Shown here: positions 33,789 through 42,849 of the stretch, one piece after another | How the letters are laid out: each line of letters opens with the position of its first letter | Position numbering within the stretch: the stretch's first letter is position 1 | Assembly: GCA_017427065.1 (NCBI GenBank) | Contig: JAFRTL010000005.1 | Location: 62,001 to 126,000, forward strand | DNA length: 64,000 nucleotides | Reading direction: 5' to 3' | Source: Bacteroidaceae bacterium | Lineage (GTDB): Bacteria; Bacteroidota; Bacteroidia; Bacteroidales; Bacteroidaceae | Position numbers and translations under genes: made by a program | The notes under the pieces: model-generated | Database searches by the model: none | The model's input: only the letters and a program-made list of their open reading frames with translations | What the model was told of the DNA's origin: nothing

Positions 33789-33819
33789 TTGTTATTAACC
33801 CAATTAATCGTAACTTTGC
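33789..33819 (+). promoter_or_regulatory. Promoter of the channel/CHASE2/caspase operon
   Basis: TTG at 33789-33791 and TAACTTTGC at 33811-33819, 19 bp apart, match the Bacteroidetes consensus; the first ATG of the operon is 45 bp downstream. Confidence 0.65.
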
Positions 33820-33863
33820 AGAATGCGGTCAACCATATGTTTATATAAAACTTTTATGAGTTT

Positions 33864-34652
33864 ATGAACATTAGGAAGAAAATATACAATCTGATAGGAC
33901 CTAATAGTTTCGATAACGATAACATTTGGTCCTCGATTTATCATTGGGTGATGTTCATCGCAATCCTGATAAGCATTATACCATTGATGTTTCGTAGTCA
34001 GCCGCATTATTTCTGGTATTTCGATGTCATTCCTGCCATTCTCTTCATAATTGACTATATTCTCAGATGGATGACTGCAGACTTAAGTCTGAAAATGGGA
34101 TGGAAATCATTCTTGGTGTATCCATTTACACCAATGGCCATTATCGACTTACTGTCTATCTTGCCTTCTGCCCATTTGCTGAATCCAGCATTCAAGACTA
34201 CCCGTATGGTACGACTGCTGCGCATCGTACGCGTTATCAAATTTGTACGCTACTTTGAGCCTTTGGATATCATCTCCACAGTGATTCGCAAGCAACGACG
34301 TATTCTTTGTACAGTAGCGTCACTTGCCGTATTCTATACTTTTATCACTGCACTGATCATGTTCAATGCCGAGGAGGAAATCAACCCCGAAACTGGCGAA
34401 TACTTGTTCAGTTCCTTTTTTGATGCACTCTATTGGGCAGCATGCACACTGACAACAGTGGGTTATGGAGACCTTTATCCTATATCAGATTTAGGACGTC
34501 TTATCAGTATGATATCAGCTTTTGTGGGTATTGCTATTATTGCCTTGCCTTCTGGTGTCATCACTGCAGGTTATCTTGAAGAGTTGAAGATAAAGCGCGG
34601 ACAGAAAGAGGCGAAAAAGAATAACAAACAACAGACTGACCAACAACTATGA
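33864..34652 (+). CDS. Voltage-gated-type potassium channel
   Basis: A 262-residue six-helix channel subunit. The S4 voltage-sensor-like segment carries arginines spaced by three (R114, R117, R120, R123 in TRMVRLLRIVRVIKF), and the pore loop holds the K+ selectivity filter TVGYGD at residues 198-203, followed by S6 with VGIAIIALPSGVITAGY. A short, charged cytoplasmic tail (KRGQKEAKKNNKQQ) follows; no RCK/TrkA domain is present. It presumably forms a tetramer in the inner membrane. It heads a six-gene operon and overlaps the CHASE2 gene by an ATGA junction, so the two products are probably made in concert. Confidence 0.92.
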   Translation: MNIRKKIYNLIGPNSFDNDNIWSSIYHWVMFIAILISIIPLMFRSQPHYFWYFDVIPAILFIIDYILRWMTADLSLKMGWKSFLVYPFTPMAIIDLLSILPSAHLLNPAFKTTRMVRLLRIVRVIKFVRYFEPLDIISTVIRKQRRILCTVASLAVFYTFITALIMFNAEEEINPETGEYLFSSFFDALYWAACTLTTVGYGDLYPISDLGRLISMISAFVGIAIIALPSGVITAGYLEELKIKRGQKEAKKNNKQQTDQQL

Positions 34653-35854
34653 AACTGCTAAACAAAATAAAGAAGTTTTTCCGTGAGAACTTGCATCTCA
34701 TGTTCCATCGAGACCATATCATCGTGGTGTTGTTGGCATGGGCGATTGCGGGTTTTTGGGCAGCCTTTTTTGTTAATTTCTCTATCTTTGACCCTGTAAA
34801 TCGTGCTTTAAGCGATTTCAAGATGACAGACATCTACTTTGCTATTCAACGCATGGGACGCCAAGTAAATTGGAGTAATGACATTGTTTTGATTGATATT
34901 ACCGAACAATACGATCGTGGTGAAATCGCGCAAACCATAGAACAAGTGGCAGCATGCGAACCTAAAACGGTGATGATGGATCTTATCTTTGAGAAAGAAG
35001 GAGAAGACTTTATAGCTAATGGGGAACTTATCAGTGCCATTGACCAAATTCCAGATGCCGTACTCTCCTGCAAACTTATTGCCTCATCTGAAAAGCGTGG
35101 CGTGTTTGTGGACTGTATAAAATCTTTCTTTGAAGATTTTGGTGACTATACTTGGGCCTATAGCAATGTAACGAAAAAAGAGGCGAATTCAAATTTACGT
35201 GATTACACGATGTATCAAAGCTTAGATACAACCACTTATTATTCATTGGCGTATTTATCAGCTTGTCATTATTTAGGCAAACAACCAAAAAAAGAGAGCA
35301 ACAACCAGCGTACTATCATATATTCGGACACAGACTTCCCTGTAGTGCATTTTGATTCTATCATGCAAAACAAAGCACTTATTAAAAATCGTCTTGCCAT
35401 CATAGGAACAATGAATGAGGAAGCAGACATGCATTTCACTCCTATTGGGAAGATGCCAGGAATGAAAACACAGGCCTATGCTGCACATACTTATATGTAC
35501 CATCATAATATTTCGATCATGTCGAATGCTTTATCGTGGATATTTACTGTCATAATCTGTCTTATTGCAGCTTATCTAGGAATGCTCGCTAAATTGAAAT
35601 CACCACGATTCTACATCTATTGGACAAAATTGATATATCTGATTATATGTACTATCATGGCATGGATAGGTTTCATTTGTTTCGTGAAATATGACTATGA
35701 TATCTCATTATTGCTGCCATTATTAGGAGTAGCATTCATGGAACGTGGACGTATCCACTATATGTGGTTTATTGACTATTGTACCATCCATCCTCAATGG
35801 AAGCGGTTGTACAACTTTGCCTCTAAATCTGTTTATTTTAAACCCCCAAAATAA
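34649..35854 (+). CDS. CHASE2-domain membrane sensor without output domain
   Basis: A 401-residue protein: N-terminal helix at about 24-44, an extracytoplasmic CHASE2 domain (about 45-290; NDIVLIDITEQYDRGE, AACEPKTVMMDLIFE and NRLAIIGTMNEEADMHFTPIGKMPGM are typical blocks) and three closing helices (about 291-365), then only a 35-residue cytoplasmic tail. CHASE2 modules normally sense extracellular signals and feed kinase, cyclase or caspase-like domains; here no such domain is fused. The translational coupling with the channel gene and the downstream caspase suggest the output is delivered through partners (inference). Confidence 0.88.
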   Translation: MKLLNKIKKFFRENLHLMFHRDHIIVVLLAWAIAGFWAAFFVNFSIFDPVNRALSDFKMTDIYFAIQRMGRQVNWSNDIVLIDITEQYDRGEIAQTIEQVAACEPKTVMMDLIFEKEGEDFIANGELISAIDQIPDAVLSCKLIASSEKRGVFVDCIKSFFEDFGDYTWAYSNVTKKEANSNLRDYTMYQSLDTTTYYSLAYLSACHYLGKQPKKESNNQRTIIYSDTDFPVVHFDSIMQNKALIKNRLAIIGTMNEEADMHFTPIGKMPGMKTQAYAAHTYMYHHNISIMSNALSWIFTVIICLIAAYLGMLAKLKSPRFYIYWTKLIYLIICTIMAWIGFICFVKYDYDISLLLPLLGVAFMERGRIHYMWFIDYCTIHPQWKRLYNFASKSVYFKPPK

Positions 35855-35868
35855 ATCCTATAAGAAGT

Positions 35869-37599
35869 ATGAAAAAGATATGCTACATTCTTTTACTGTT
35901 GATGATAGGAATACACTCAACTTACGCTCAACAGACAGCAGACGAGTTGCTAAAGCAAGGCGATTCGTTTTATGAGCAAAAGAAATACAAAGAGGCTGTC
36001 GACTGCTATAAGCAAGCTGCTCAACAGGGAAATGTTGAAGCTCAATTCAATTTGGGATATGCTTTGTACAATGGTGAAGGAGTGGATAAAGACTATGCTT
36101 CTGCAGCTATGTGGTTTAAACGTGCTGCCAGGCAGAACTTTGCCAAAGCCCAATACAATCTTGCATACTGCTATATGAATGGTCGTGGAGTTCCAACCGA
36201 TTATGACAAGGCACTGAGGTACCTAACAGATGCTGCAAATAACGGAAACCAAAATGCTCAGCTTACCATGGCAGAATGCTATGAGAAAGGTGTACTGACC
36301 ATACAAGACCAACGATTAAGCCAACTTTGGAAAGATAAGGCTGCAGGCAAGTATAGTGGGGTTATAGAATCTCCTGAATTGGAAGAGATTGCCCAAGCAA
36401 ATCCTACACCAATCACCACTGAATCCAGGGAAGAAGACTTGGATCCAAATTCTGAAATTGTGATTGATCTTGGAGAACCAGAAGTTGCACAGAATACTCC
36501 TGCTAAACCTACAACTCCTGCACAACCAACTCAACAGGCATCACAAGCATCATCTACAAGAGTAGTGCGCGCCACACCTCCAGAGGTAAAGATTCTTTAT
36601 CCTGAAGATCAGAGTTTCTTCCATACTGAAACTATCAAACTGAAATATCAGTTATTGGCACAAGGATTGGAAAACGAAACGAAGATAACCGTGATGGTTG
36701 ATGGACAAAAACAACCTACTGACCGTGCTGTTCGTGCTGCTAATACGATTGACGTTGATCTTCCTAATCGCGACTGTACAGTAACTATTTATGCACAGAA
36801 TGAGAATGGAAACAGCGAACCTACCTCTATCCGTCTCATTAGAGAAAGTCTGCCTACACAACTACCTAGGTTATTTGCCATTTGTTTAGGTGTAGGTGAC
36901 TATAACGACCCTCAATTACCAAAACTTAAATACACAACCAAGGATGCTCAAGATTTTGCAAATGCTCTTATGACCAAGAAAGGTTTGCCATATCAAGAGG
37001 TACAAGTTAAAGTACTTACAGATCAAGAGTGTACCCGTGATGACTTCTTTGAAGCCATGGAATGGTTGAAACAAGAAGCCTCGCCTAATGATATTTGTGT
37101 ATTTTTCTATGCTGGACATGGTTTCCGGGACGAAAAAGACCGTTTCTATTTTATGAACTACGGTAGTAGCACAAGTAAACTATATAATTGTTTCAGCAGT
37201 AATGATTTTAGAACTGCCTGCGAAGACATCAACAGCAAGTTCATTGTACTTGTAGATGCCTGCTATTCTGGTGCTTTGATGGGCGGAGATCGCTCTGCTG
37301 CAACTTCACACTTCGTTGAACAATTACGTCGTACAAAGAATGGCATGGTGATGTATGCATCAAGTGCCAGCGATACCAAATCAAAAGAGAATGAAGAGTG
37401 GAAAAACGGAGCTTTCACCAAGGCGCTTTGTGAGGCATTTAACGGTGCCGCACGTACGCCTGAAGATGAAGGTCTCTCTACGCAGCAACTTGACCAATAT
37501 CTCTACAAAGAAGTACGAAAACTGACTGATTATAAACAAACTCCAATATTTATGAACCCAAATGGGATGGAACCATTTTACATCTTTACATATGAATAA
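35869..37599 (+). CDS. Secreted caspase-like (C14) protease with Sel1 repeats
   Basis: A 576-residue exported protein: signal peptide (MKKICYILLLLMIGIHSTYAQ), a TPR/Sel1 array (about 25-165; AQFNLGYALYNGEGVDKDY, AQYNLAYCYMNGRGV), a Pro/Thr/Gln linker (about 205-232), an Ig-like strand-rich segment (about 235-325), and a caspase p20-like domain from about 332. The catalytic dyad is visible: His417 in FYAGHG and Cys465 in VDACYSG. It is therefore likely an active periplasmic or surface clan CD peptidase. Signals it responds to and its substrates are unknown. Confidence 0.92.
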   Translation: MKKICYILLLLMIGIHSTYAQQTADELLKQGDSFYEQKKYKEAVDCYKQAAQQGNVEAQFNLGYALYNGEGVDKDYASAAMWFKRAARQNFAKAQYNLAYCYMNGRGVPTDYDKALRYLTDAANNGNQNAQLTMAECYEKGVLTIQDQRLSQLWKDKAAGKYSGVIESPELEEIAQANPTPITTESREEDLDPNSEIVIDLGEPEVAQNTPAKPTTPAQPTQQASQASSTRVVRATPPEVKILYPEDQSFFHTETIKLKYQLLAQGLENETKITVMVDGQKQPTDRAVRAANTIDVDLPNRDCTVTIYAQNENGNSEPTSIRLIRESLPTQLPRLFAICLGVGDYNDPQLPKLKYTTKDAQDFANALMTKKGLPYQEVQVKVLTDQECTRDDFFEAMEWLKQEASPNDICVFFYAGHGFRDEKDRFYFMNYGSSTSKLYNCFSSNDFRTACEDINSKFIVLVDACYSGALMGGDRSAATSHFVEQLRRTKNGMVMYASSASDTKSKENEEWKNGAFTKALCEAFNGAARTPEDEGLSTQQLDQYLYKEVRKLTDYKQTPIFMNPNGMEPFYIFTYE

Positions 37600-38500
37600 T
37601 AATATCAATTTGAAAAGATGGCTTATGGCCTTGATGTTAGCTTTACCTATAAGTGTATTTGCTGACGATTATTTAGTATACTCAGTTGTTGGAAGTGCAA
37701 AACTCTCACAAGGAGGTAAGGAGGTTGGTTTGCAACCAAGTCAGAGCCTCACTTCCAGTTCAAGACTGATTATTGGTGACGAAAGTGCTGTAACGGTACT
37801 AGATGAAACAAACAGTAAGATGTACTCTTTCACAAAAGTAGGGAGCTCTACTGTTAGCGAACTTGTTGCTACTGCTAATGAGCCAAAGAGTCTTTCGAAG
37901 CAGTACCTCAGTTACATGGTTAAACAGATCTTCTCTAAAGAAAGCAAGAATCTGTCACACCCAAATACTTATATGCAGTCAACAGCCACTTCATATCGTG
38001 CTACATCTACTGATTCATTATTACTAAACAAGATCAGCAACATGTTCCCAAGTGGTGTTCCTGTAGAAAGCAGTGTTATTCAACCACAACAACTTGTCAG
38101 TTCAGATCTTGACGTGCGATTTGAATTGATTAACGCGACAACAGGACTCCCTATTAATCGCGAGGTTGACGTTAATACCAGTTGCTACATCCGTGTTACA
38201 AATGACACGCAAGAGCCTCTGTATGTTAATGTCTTAGACATTGATACTGCTGGTAATAAATATCTCGTGCTACCTGTGGATGAAGCAGCCATATGTGCGC
38301 ACCTATTAGTGCCAGCACAGAGTACTGTGTCTTTTAAATCAGAGCCTTTTGAGTTTACTGAGCCGAAATCAAAGGAAACTTTCTTGCTTATTGCTACTGA
38401 AGAGCCTGTAGATTTCAGCATTCTGATGAGTCCAATTCAGGGAAATGGTGGAAAAGAGTTGAAATCGGGCATTTATCGTTTATTCTACGAAACGAAATAA
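37592..38500 (+). CDS. DUF4384-domain secreted protein
   Basis: The ATG at 37592 overlaps the end of the caspase gene (ATGAATAA) and gives 302 residues with a signal peptide ending ISVFADD. The N-terminal part (about 25-95) resembles a FecR-like/SH3-like beta domain (YSVVGSAKLSQGGKEVGLQPSQSL ... VTVLDETNSKMY), and the C-terminal part contains the DUF4384 pattern (CYIRVTNDTQEPLYVNVLDID ... KYLVLPVDE), a module often found with caspases. It is probably a periplasmic partner of the protease. Confidence 0.8.
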   Translation: MNNNINLKRWLMALMLALPISVFADDYLVYSVVGSAKLSQGGKEVGLQPSQSLTSSSRLIIGDESAVTVLDETNSKMYSFTKVGSSTVSELVATANEPKSLSKQYLSYMVKQIFSKESKNLSHPNTYMQSTATSYRATSTDSLLLNKISNMFPSGVPVESSVIQPQQLVSSDLDVRFELINATTGLPINREVDVNTSCYIRVTNDTQEPLYVNVLDIDTAGNKYLVLPVDEAAICAHLLVPAQSTVSFKSEPFEFTEPKSKETFLLIATEEPVDFSILMSPIQGNGGKELKSGIYRLFYETK

Positions 38501-38513
38501 ATAAAGAACCGTC

Positions 38514-39197
38514 ATGAATAAAAAGGTCTTCATACACTTTTGTGCAGTACTCATTCTGAGCACTGGTACCATCTTTGCACAAGAACGTGACAAGAAGGTT
38601 GCTGACGACCTACTTTATGAACAGCTTTGTGCCAATAATACGACGGAAAATTATCATGCTCCTTTTACAGTATCGGCGCCGAGGTTGAAAAATACAAAAG
38701 AAAAAGGCATTTTCTTACTGCAAGGAGACACTTTCCAAATCCGTTCGCTCTCTACTGATTGCTATGTACGCAAACATAATAGCGAGTATGTTCCGATTTT
38801 TGATTCTAAATACCCTATGGAATCATTTATCTCGTTATTGCTGAATCATGTCAATAAAAATAATCTGATCATTAGCATTAATCAGCATCTTTATGGGGGG
38901 GCTAAAAAAGTGCCTCCAATGCCTATGCAGAACATATATGATATGCTATCACGTAACATGAATGCGTATTGCAGTGTAACTGAAGTGAATAAAGATTCTA
39001 TGAAAGCATTACTTGTCTTTCATCACCCAAAAATAGACTTCATCCACATGTTTATTGTCACCGTACCTACCAATCAATTATTCAAAAATGGTGGTACGAT
39101 TACTGCAGAACTGTATGGCAATATTCCACAAAAGAATGTAAAGTCACTCTTCTCTAATTATAAACAAGCAGATGCACAATATCCTGTTGAATACTAA
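38514..39197 (+). CDS. Secreted protein of unknown function
   Basis: A 227-residue protein with a signal peptide (residues 1-22, cleavage after FA-Q). The mature part is mixed alpha/beta with a central stretch around YPMESFISLLLNHVNKN and a final beta-rich region; no family is recognised. It starts 13 bp after the DUF4384 gene and 18 bp before the next and so belongs to the caspase operon. Confidence 0.72.
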   Translation: MNKKVFIHFCAVLILSTGTIFAQERDKKVADDLLYEQLCANNTTENYHAPFTVSAPRLKNTKEKGIFLLQGDTFQIRSLSTDCYVRKHNSEYVPIFDSKYPMESFISLLLNHVNKNNLIISINQHLYGGAKKVPPMPMQNIYDMLSRNMNAYCSVTEVNKDSMKALLVFHHPKIDFIHMFIVTVPTNQLFKNGGTITAELYGNIPQKNVKSLFSNYKQADAQYPVEY

Positions 39198-39215
39198 TTA
39201 AAATGTAAAGATAAA

Positions 39216-40211
39216 ATGAAAACTTTTAGACTTAAACAATTGATAATAGCATGGCTTTTGGCAATCGTTAGCATGCCTGTCTTTGCCGATGGTCCTACCT
39301 TCAAAATAGCAGATGGGGCCGTTGATGCTGTCGTCAAGGAACATATGGAGACTAATGTCAATGCAATGATAGCATTATTCAAGCAAGCTGCAGACGATCA
39401 ACAAGAAAAGATAAAATTGCCAAAAGAGAATTTTACCCAACAGGCTATTGATGACATCCAAGACATGTGGAAAGCCAGCGCTATGAGCTGCCCTCCAATG
39501 GATATTAGAAGTCGATGCTTGAGGACCTCTTCTGGCTATCAGGTTCGTGGAATTCCTATTGATTTAGTGGAAGCAGATCCAGAAGAATCTCGCCAGGAGT
39601 TAACCATCGACTTCACTTCTGATGGTAAAATCAACGGTGTATCAATCTCAATAGATTTACATCGATATGAGGAAATCATGGCTGAGAAGTCTAGTGATCT
39701 GGATTATGAACGTCGCCAGATTATTGTTGACTTTGTTGAGAATTTCCGCACTGCATACAACCGTAAAGATTTACCACTGCTTACAAGTGTTTATTCTGAT
39801 AAGGCTTTGATTATTACTGGTCGTGTCATTAAAGAGAAACCAAACAGCGAACTTGATCGCCTGACACTTAATAACAATAAGGTGGTATATACCAAACAAA
39901 CTAAGCAGGAGTATCTCACTAATCTCGCACGTGTATTTAAGAATACTAAATATATCAACGTGAAGTTTGATGAGATTGAAGTAGTTCAACATCCTAAATA
40001 CGATGATATATATGGCGTGACACTGAAACAGGATTGGCATACGGATCGCTATAGCGATGAAGGCTATCTTTTCTTAATGATTGACTTCAGAGATGAAAAT
40101 AATCCTTTAATTCAGGTTCGCACATGGCAACCATACAAGAGTTCTGATGGTCAAGTTGTTACTAAACGTGAAGATGTTTACCACTTAGGTTCTTTCAGAA
40201 TTGTAAGATAA
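39216..40211 (+). CDS. Secreted protein with NTF2/SnoaL-like C-terminal domain
   Basis: A 331-residue protein with signal peptide (cleavage near VFADG). Residues about 25-165 are of unknown fold; from about 170 (RRQIIVDFVENFRTAYNRKDLPLLTSVYSDKALII ... LTNLARVFKNTKYINVKFDEIEVVQHPKYDDIYGVTLKQDW) the pattern is that of an NTF2-like/nuclear transport factor 2 domain. Last gene of the channel-CHASE2-caspase operon, followed by a strong hairpin terminator. Confidence 0.78.
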   Translation: MKTFRLKQLIIAWLLAIVSMPVFADGPTFKIADGAVDAVVKEHMETNVNAMIALFKQAADDQQEKIKLPKENFTQQAIDDIQDMWKASAMSCPPMDIRSRCLRTSSGYQVRGIPIDLVEADPEESRQELTIDFTSDGKINGVSISIDLHRYEEIMAEKSSDLDYERRQIIVDFVENFRTAYNRKDLPLLTSVYSDKALIITGRVIKEKPNSELDRLTLNNNKVVYTKQTKQEYLTNLARVFKNTKYINVKFDEIEVVQHPKYDDIYGVTLKQDWHTDRYSDEGYLFLMIDFRDENNPLIQVRTWQPYKSSDGQVVTKREDVYHLGSFRIVR

Positions 40212-40233
40212 AGATAGTATTAAAATAGAAAAA

Positions 40234-40265
40234 TGGGGATGGCTAACCATCCCCACTTCTTTTTT
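40234..40265. terminator. Strong bidirectional terminator
   Basis: Perfect 9-bp stem TGGGGATGG (40234-40242) / CCATCCCCA (40247-40255) with CTAA loop, a T-tract to the right and an A-tract to the left. It serves both the caspase operon and the convergent TPR-barrel gene. Confidence 0.9.
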
Positions 40266-40281
40266 ATAAATTAGACGAATG

Positions 40282-41652
40282 TTAGAAAGCAAAACCTATA
40301 CCAAAGCTAACTACACTCTTACCCATGAAATCCTGCAATGCATTATTCAAAGCAAAGCGATAATGGTAGCTGGCTCTCACTGCGAAATAACTGTATTTAA
40401 AGGCCAAACCTACTTCTGGAGTGATGGCAATAGCAGCATTGAGCTTCTGGCCATCATCCTTCTGTATATCAAGAATGTCAGCCTCTGGAGTAGGATAACC
40501 ATGCTTGTCAGGATGTGAGTTCTTGTCTATCTTTGCATAGTCACCATAATAACCCTTAACTGTTACACCAGGACCAAATGTCGCCCAAATTGGGAGTTTG
40601 CCAATACGTTTTGTCCATCCTATGCCAAAGTTGGCTTCTGGATGATCTGGTATAGCATTAGAGTTGTTGCTCTGCATAGCACTCAAAAGCTTTGAGTTGA
40701 TATTCAAATGAATGAAAATACCACCCTTTGTGTTATTATAACGACCATAATGAATACCAATAGGAGCATCATCCATCCACTCATACATAATCACGCTGGC
40801 ATGCTCTTCCTTAGCAGTAAGATAATTACCTATACTATTCAGTCGTTCTGTAGCTGTCTTTGCTTGTTCACAACCATTATCTACCACACGCTGATACAGT
40901 GTACGAGCCTTCTCATAAAGCTTATTGTCAAAATAAGCCTCTGCCTGTTTGAATGCCACAGCGCATTCAGAAGTAAATTGTTCCTGGCATTCGCGCAGTT
41001 TTGAGGTCGCATAAGCATCATAGGAGTTTATACGCACTATATTAGAGAAGACCTCTGCTGCTGCGGAGTAGTCGAGCATACGATACAAAATGTCAGCATC
41101 TTCGCGAAGTTTAATAAGCGAGTCCACTCTAATAATGTTCATGTTATTCTCCAGCGTATCACAATCCGAACACTGTTTAGCCACATTGAACTGGTTAAGT
41201 GCCTCTTGATAGTTGGCATTCTGTATTTCCCTCACACCCATATTTCTATGCGTACGATAACAACCCTGATCCACCAAGGAGTTTGGATCAGAAATCTTGA
41301 ATGTACGCAATTGTTTAGGCTCCAAATCCAAAGGCAATTCTACAGGATTATAACCAGGTGCAGAAATAGTAATGACACGACCACGATAGCGAGGACCAGC
41401 AGGAAACTCAATGAAGTAAATGGAGTCTGTACCTTGAATCTCAGTACTGAACAAGTCTACACTCTTATCCATAGTGGAAGAGAAACTCAGTGGGATGGTA
41501 TGGTTACAACGAATCTCCACAGCTGCCTGGTCGCCCGAACTGGAATATACGGCATTGGCTTGCGAGAGGTCTTCCACCTCAAGCACCCCTTGTGCTCTTG
41601 CCATAAATGCAATGGCACCAAGAATCAGTGTTAGTAATATTTTCTTATACAT
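40282..41652 (-). CDS. TPR-containing outer-membrane-barrel-like protein
   Basis: A 456-residue protein with a signal peptide (MYKKILLTLILGAIAFMARAQ). A beta-rich first part (about 25-135), a TPR-like helical region (about 140-270; YQEALNQFNVAKQCSDC, YSAAAEVFSNIVRI, YEKARTLYQRVVDNGC) and a C-terminal alternating beta pattern ending VSFGIGFAF, whose terminal Phe is typical of BAM-inserted outer-membrane barrels. The barrel part (about 280-456) is short, about eight strands. No family name is certain. It faces the caspase operon and may be functionally linked to it through a shared terminator only; this is inference. Confidence 0.78.
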   Translation of the reverse strand: MYKKILLTLILGAIAFMARAQGVLEVEDLSQANAVYSSSGDQAAVEIRCNHTIPLSFSSTMDKSVDLFSTEIQGTDSIYFIEFPAGPRYRGRVITISAPGYNPVELPLDLEPKQLRTFKISDPNSLVDQGCYRTHRNMGVREIQNANYQEALNQFNVAKQCSDCDTLENNMNIIRVDSLIKLREDADILYRMLDYSAAAEVFSNIVRINSYDAYATSKLRECQEQFTSECAVAFKQAEAYFDNKLYEKARTLYQRVVDNGCEQAKTATERLNSIGNYLTAKEEHASVIMYEWMDDAPIGIHYGRYNNTKGGIFIHLNINSKLLSAMQSNNSNAIPDHPEANFGIGWTKRIGKLPIWATFGPGVTVKGYYGDYAKIDKNSHPDKHGYPTPEADILDIQKDDGQKLNAAIAITPEVGLAFKYSYFAVRASYHYRFALNNALQDFMGKSVVSFGIGFAF

Positions 41653-41724
41653 ATTTTTTATTATTTAATTCAAAGCTCTATTATATTTCATGTATATAGC
41701 ATCTATGATAATCCCAAATTCATC
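41653..41724. other. AT-rich upstream region of the TPR-barrel gene
   Basis: About 70 bp upstream of 41652 with no clear -33/-7 pair; TATAATAG on the minus strand is the only candidate. Together with 41725-41974 it forms the 322-bp gap that holds the degraded end of the fimbrillin operon. Confidence 0.4.
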
Positions 41725-41900
41725 TCATTCTGTGAAAGTAGTGTTCAGATCATCCAAAGAAGCTCTAATCATGGCTTCCTCTTGATCTACCCTGATAGAC
41801 GGATGATACCAGCCTATACTTATACTTCTAGGTCTTGAGTACAAGCACAAAAGGGAAACAACGCCAAAATGACTACTGCTATGATAGTATTTTCTTTCAT
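41725..41900 (-). pseudogene. Frameshifted small lipoprotein remnant
   Basis: Reading minus-strand from an ATG at 41900 gives a lipoprotein signal peptide (MKENTIIAVVILALFPFCAC) and a stop after 26 codons. Skipping two bases within the tandem TATACT duplication (41815-41826) opens a second frame that continues SIGWYHPSIRVDQEEAMI... for about 31 further residues to a TGA at 41725-41727. The restored protein would be about 57 residues. It lies 11 bp after the read-through end of the preceding fimbrillin gene, as the last member of that operon. Confidence 0.6.
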
Positions 41901-41974
41901 CAGTTCTAATATTAATTGTTAGGACTCCATGGCTTCACAGAATTATTAGCGTCACCATCAACAGTACCTAAATG

Positions 41975-42841
41975 TTACTCATTATTAACCGTAATCCTAT
42001 ATGTATAGGTACTACCTGATTGCAAATCTGCCTCTCCATCTGAAGGTACAAAATAGAACAACCCTAAATTAGTATGTGTATCTATGCAAATGAATCGAGT
42101 TCCACTATAATCTTTAGGTATCAACAAAGCAGAGAAAGTAGCACTTAATCCGTCTTCTGCAGTCGCATCATGAAACATTGTAACACCACCATTGGGATAA
42201 TTACTAAAATTTTCCCATGTACCATAATTATCATTACCAGTAGGAGCACTAAATTCTCCAGTTAAAGGAACAATGTCAATAAGGTTCCCCTCTGCATCGT
42301 GATCATATCCTAAATATACAGAAACAACATTATTAGGTTCGACTGCTGTTTTGAATTCTAATTGCACAATGACCCTTGCCATCTGGTGATAGAAAGTGAG
42401 ACGAGTGTTCGATGGTGTCAATGTTCCCTTGGCATAAAGCAGATCATGCCTAGTATACCCAACATTCTCTGGACTTTGATCTTTAGGAATAGTAATTCCC
42501 GTCAAAGGCACTGCATTGGTGAAACCACCTAACGACCATGCTGTTACTTCAACACTATCAAAATTAGGAGACCATCTGAAAGGATCACTACTACCAAAAG
42601 TCGTTAATTCCCCTGTTTCTGCATCTTTAATGTAATATATCTTTATCTCATCTCCTATTTTCACAGCAACCTCATCACCAACATTCCATTGGTTATCAAC
42701 AGTAGAACGTGTCATAGGCATATCAGCATAGAGGACAAGCGGTTGTCCTCCTAAAGCTGACATGTCTTCCTCACTACTGCAAGCCAACAAAGTAACTGCT
42801 GCAAGTAGTAAAGAAATATGTATGAAAAATCTACTGTTCAT
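41975..42841 (-). CDS. Fimbrillin family lipoprotein, probably truncated by a nonsense codon
   Basis: A 288-residue lipoprotein (lipobox LLACS, Cys21) with the Mfa-like/fimbrillin two-domain beta-sandwich pattern: MTRSTVDNQWNVGDEVAVKI, the RLTFYHQMARVIVQLEF strand block and STYTYRITVNNE. After the TAA, 20 more in-frame codons (41974-41915) encode HLGTVDGDANNSVKPWSPNN before the next TAA at 41914-41912. Sister proteins upstream end with the comparable SIDDW and QIEDW segments, so the last strand has likely been cut off. Confidence 0.85.
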   Translation of the reverse strand: MNSRFFIHISLLLAAVTLLACSSEEDMSALGGQPLVLYADMPMTRSTVDNQWNVGDEVAVKIGDEIKIYYIKDAETGELTTFGSSDPFRWSPNFDSVEVTAWSLGGFTNAVPLTGITIPKDQSPENVGYTRHDLLYAKGTLTPSNTRLTFYHQMARVIVQLEFKTAVEPNNVVSVYLGYDHDAEGNLIDIVPLTGEFSAPTGNDNYGTWENFSNYPNGGVTMFHDATAEDGLSATFSALLIPKDYSGTRFICIDTHTNLGLFYFVPSDGEADLQSGSTYTYRITVNNE

Positions 42842-42849
42842 ATTGACTA

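Noticed and set aside
35869-37599. Caspase-like gene as part of a CRISPR/gRAMP or intracellular defence module
   Set aside because: The protein carries a signal peptide and there are no defence partners such as TPR-CHAT, reverse transcriptase or cas genes nearby.
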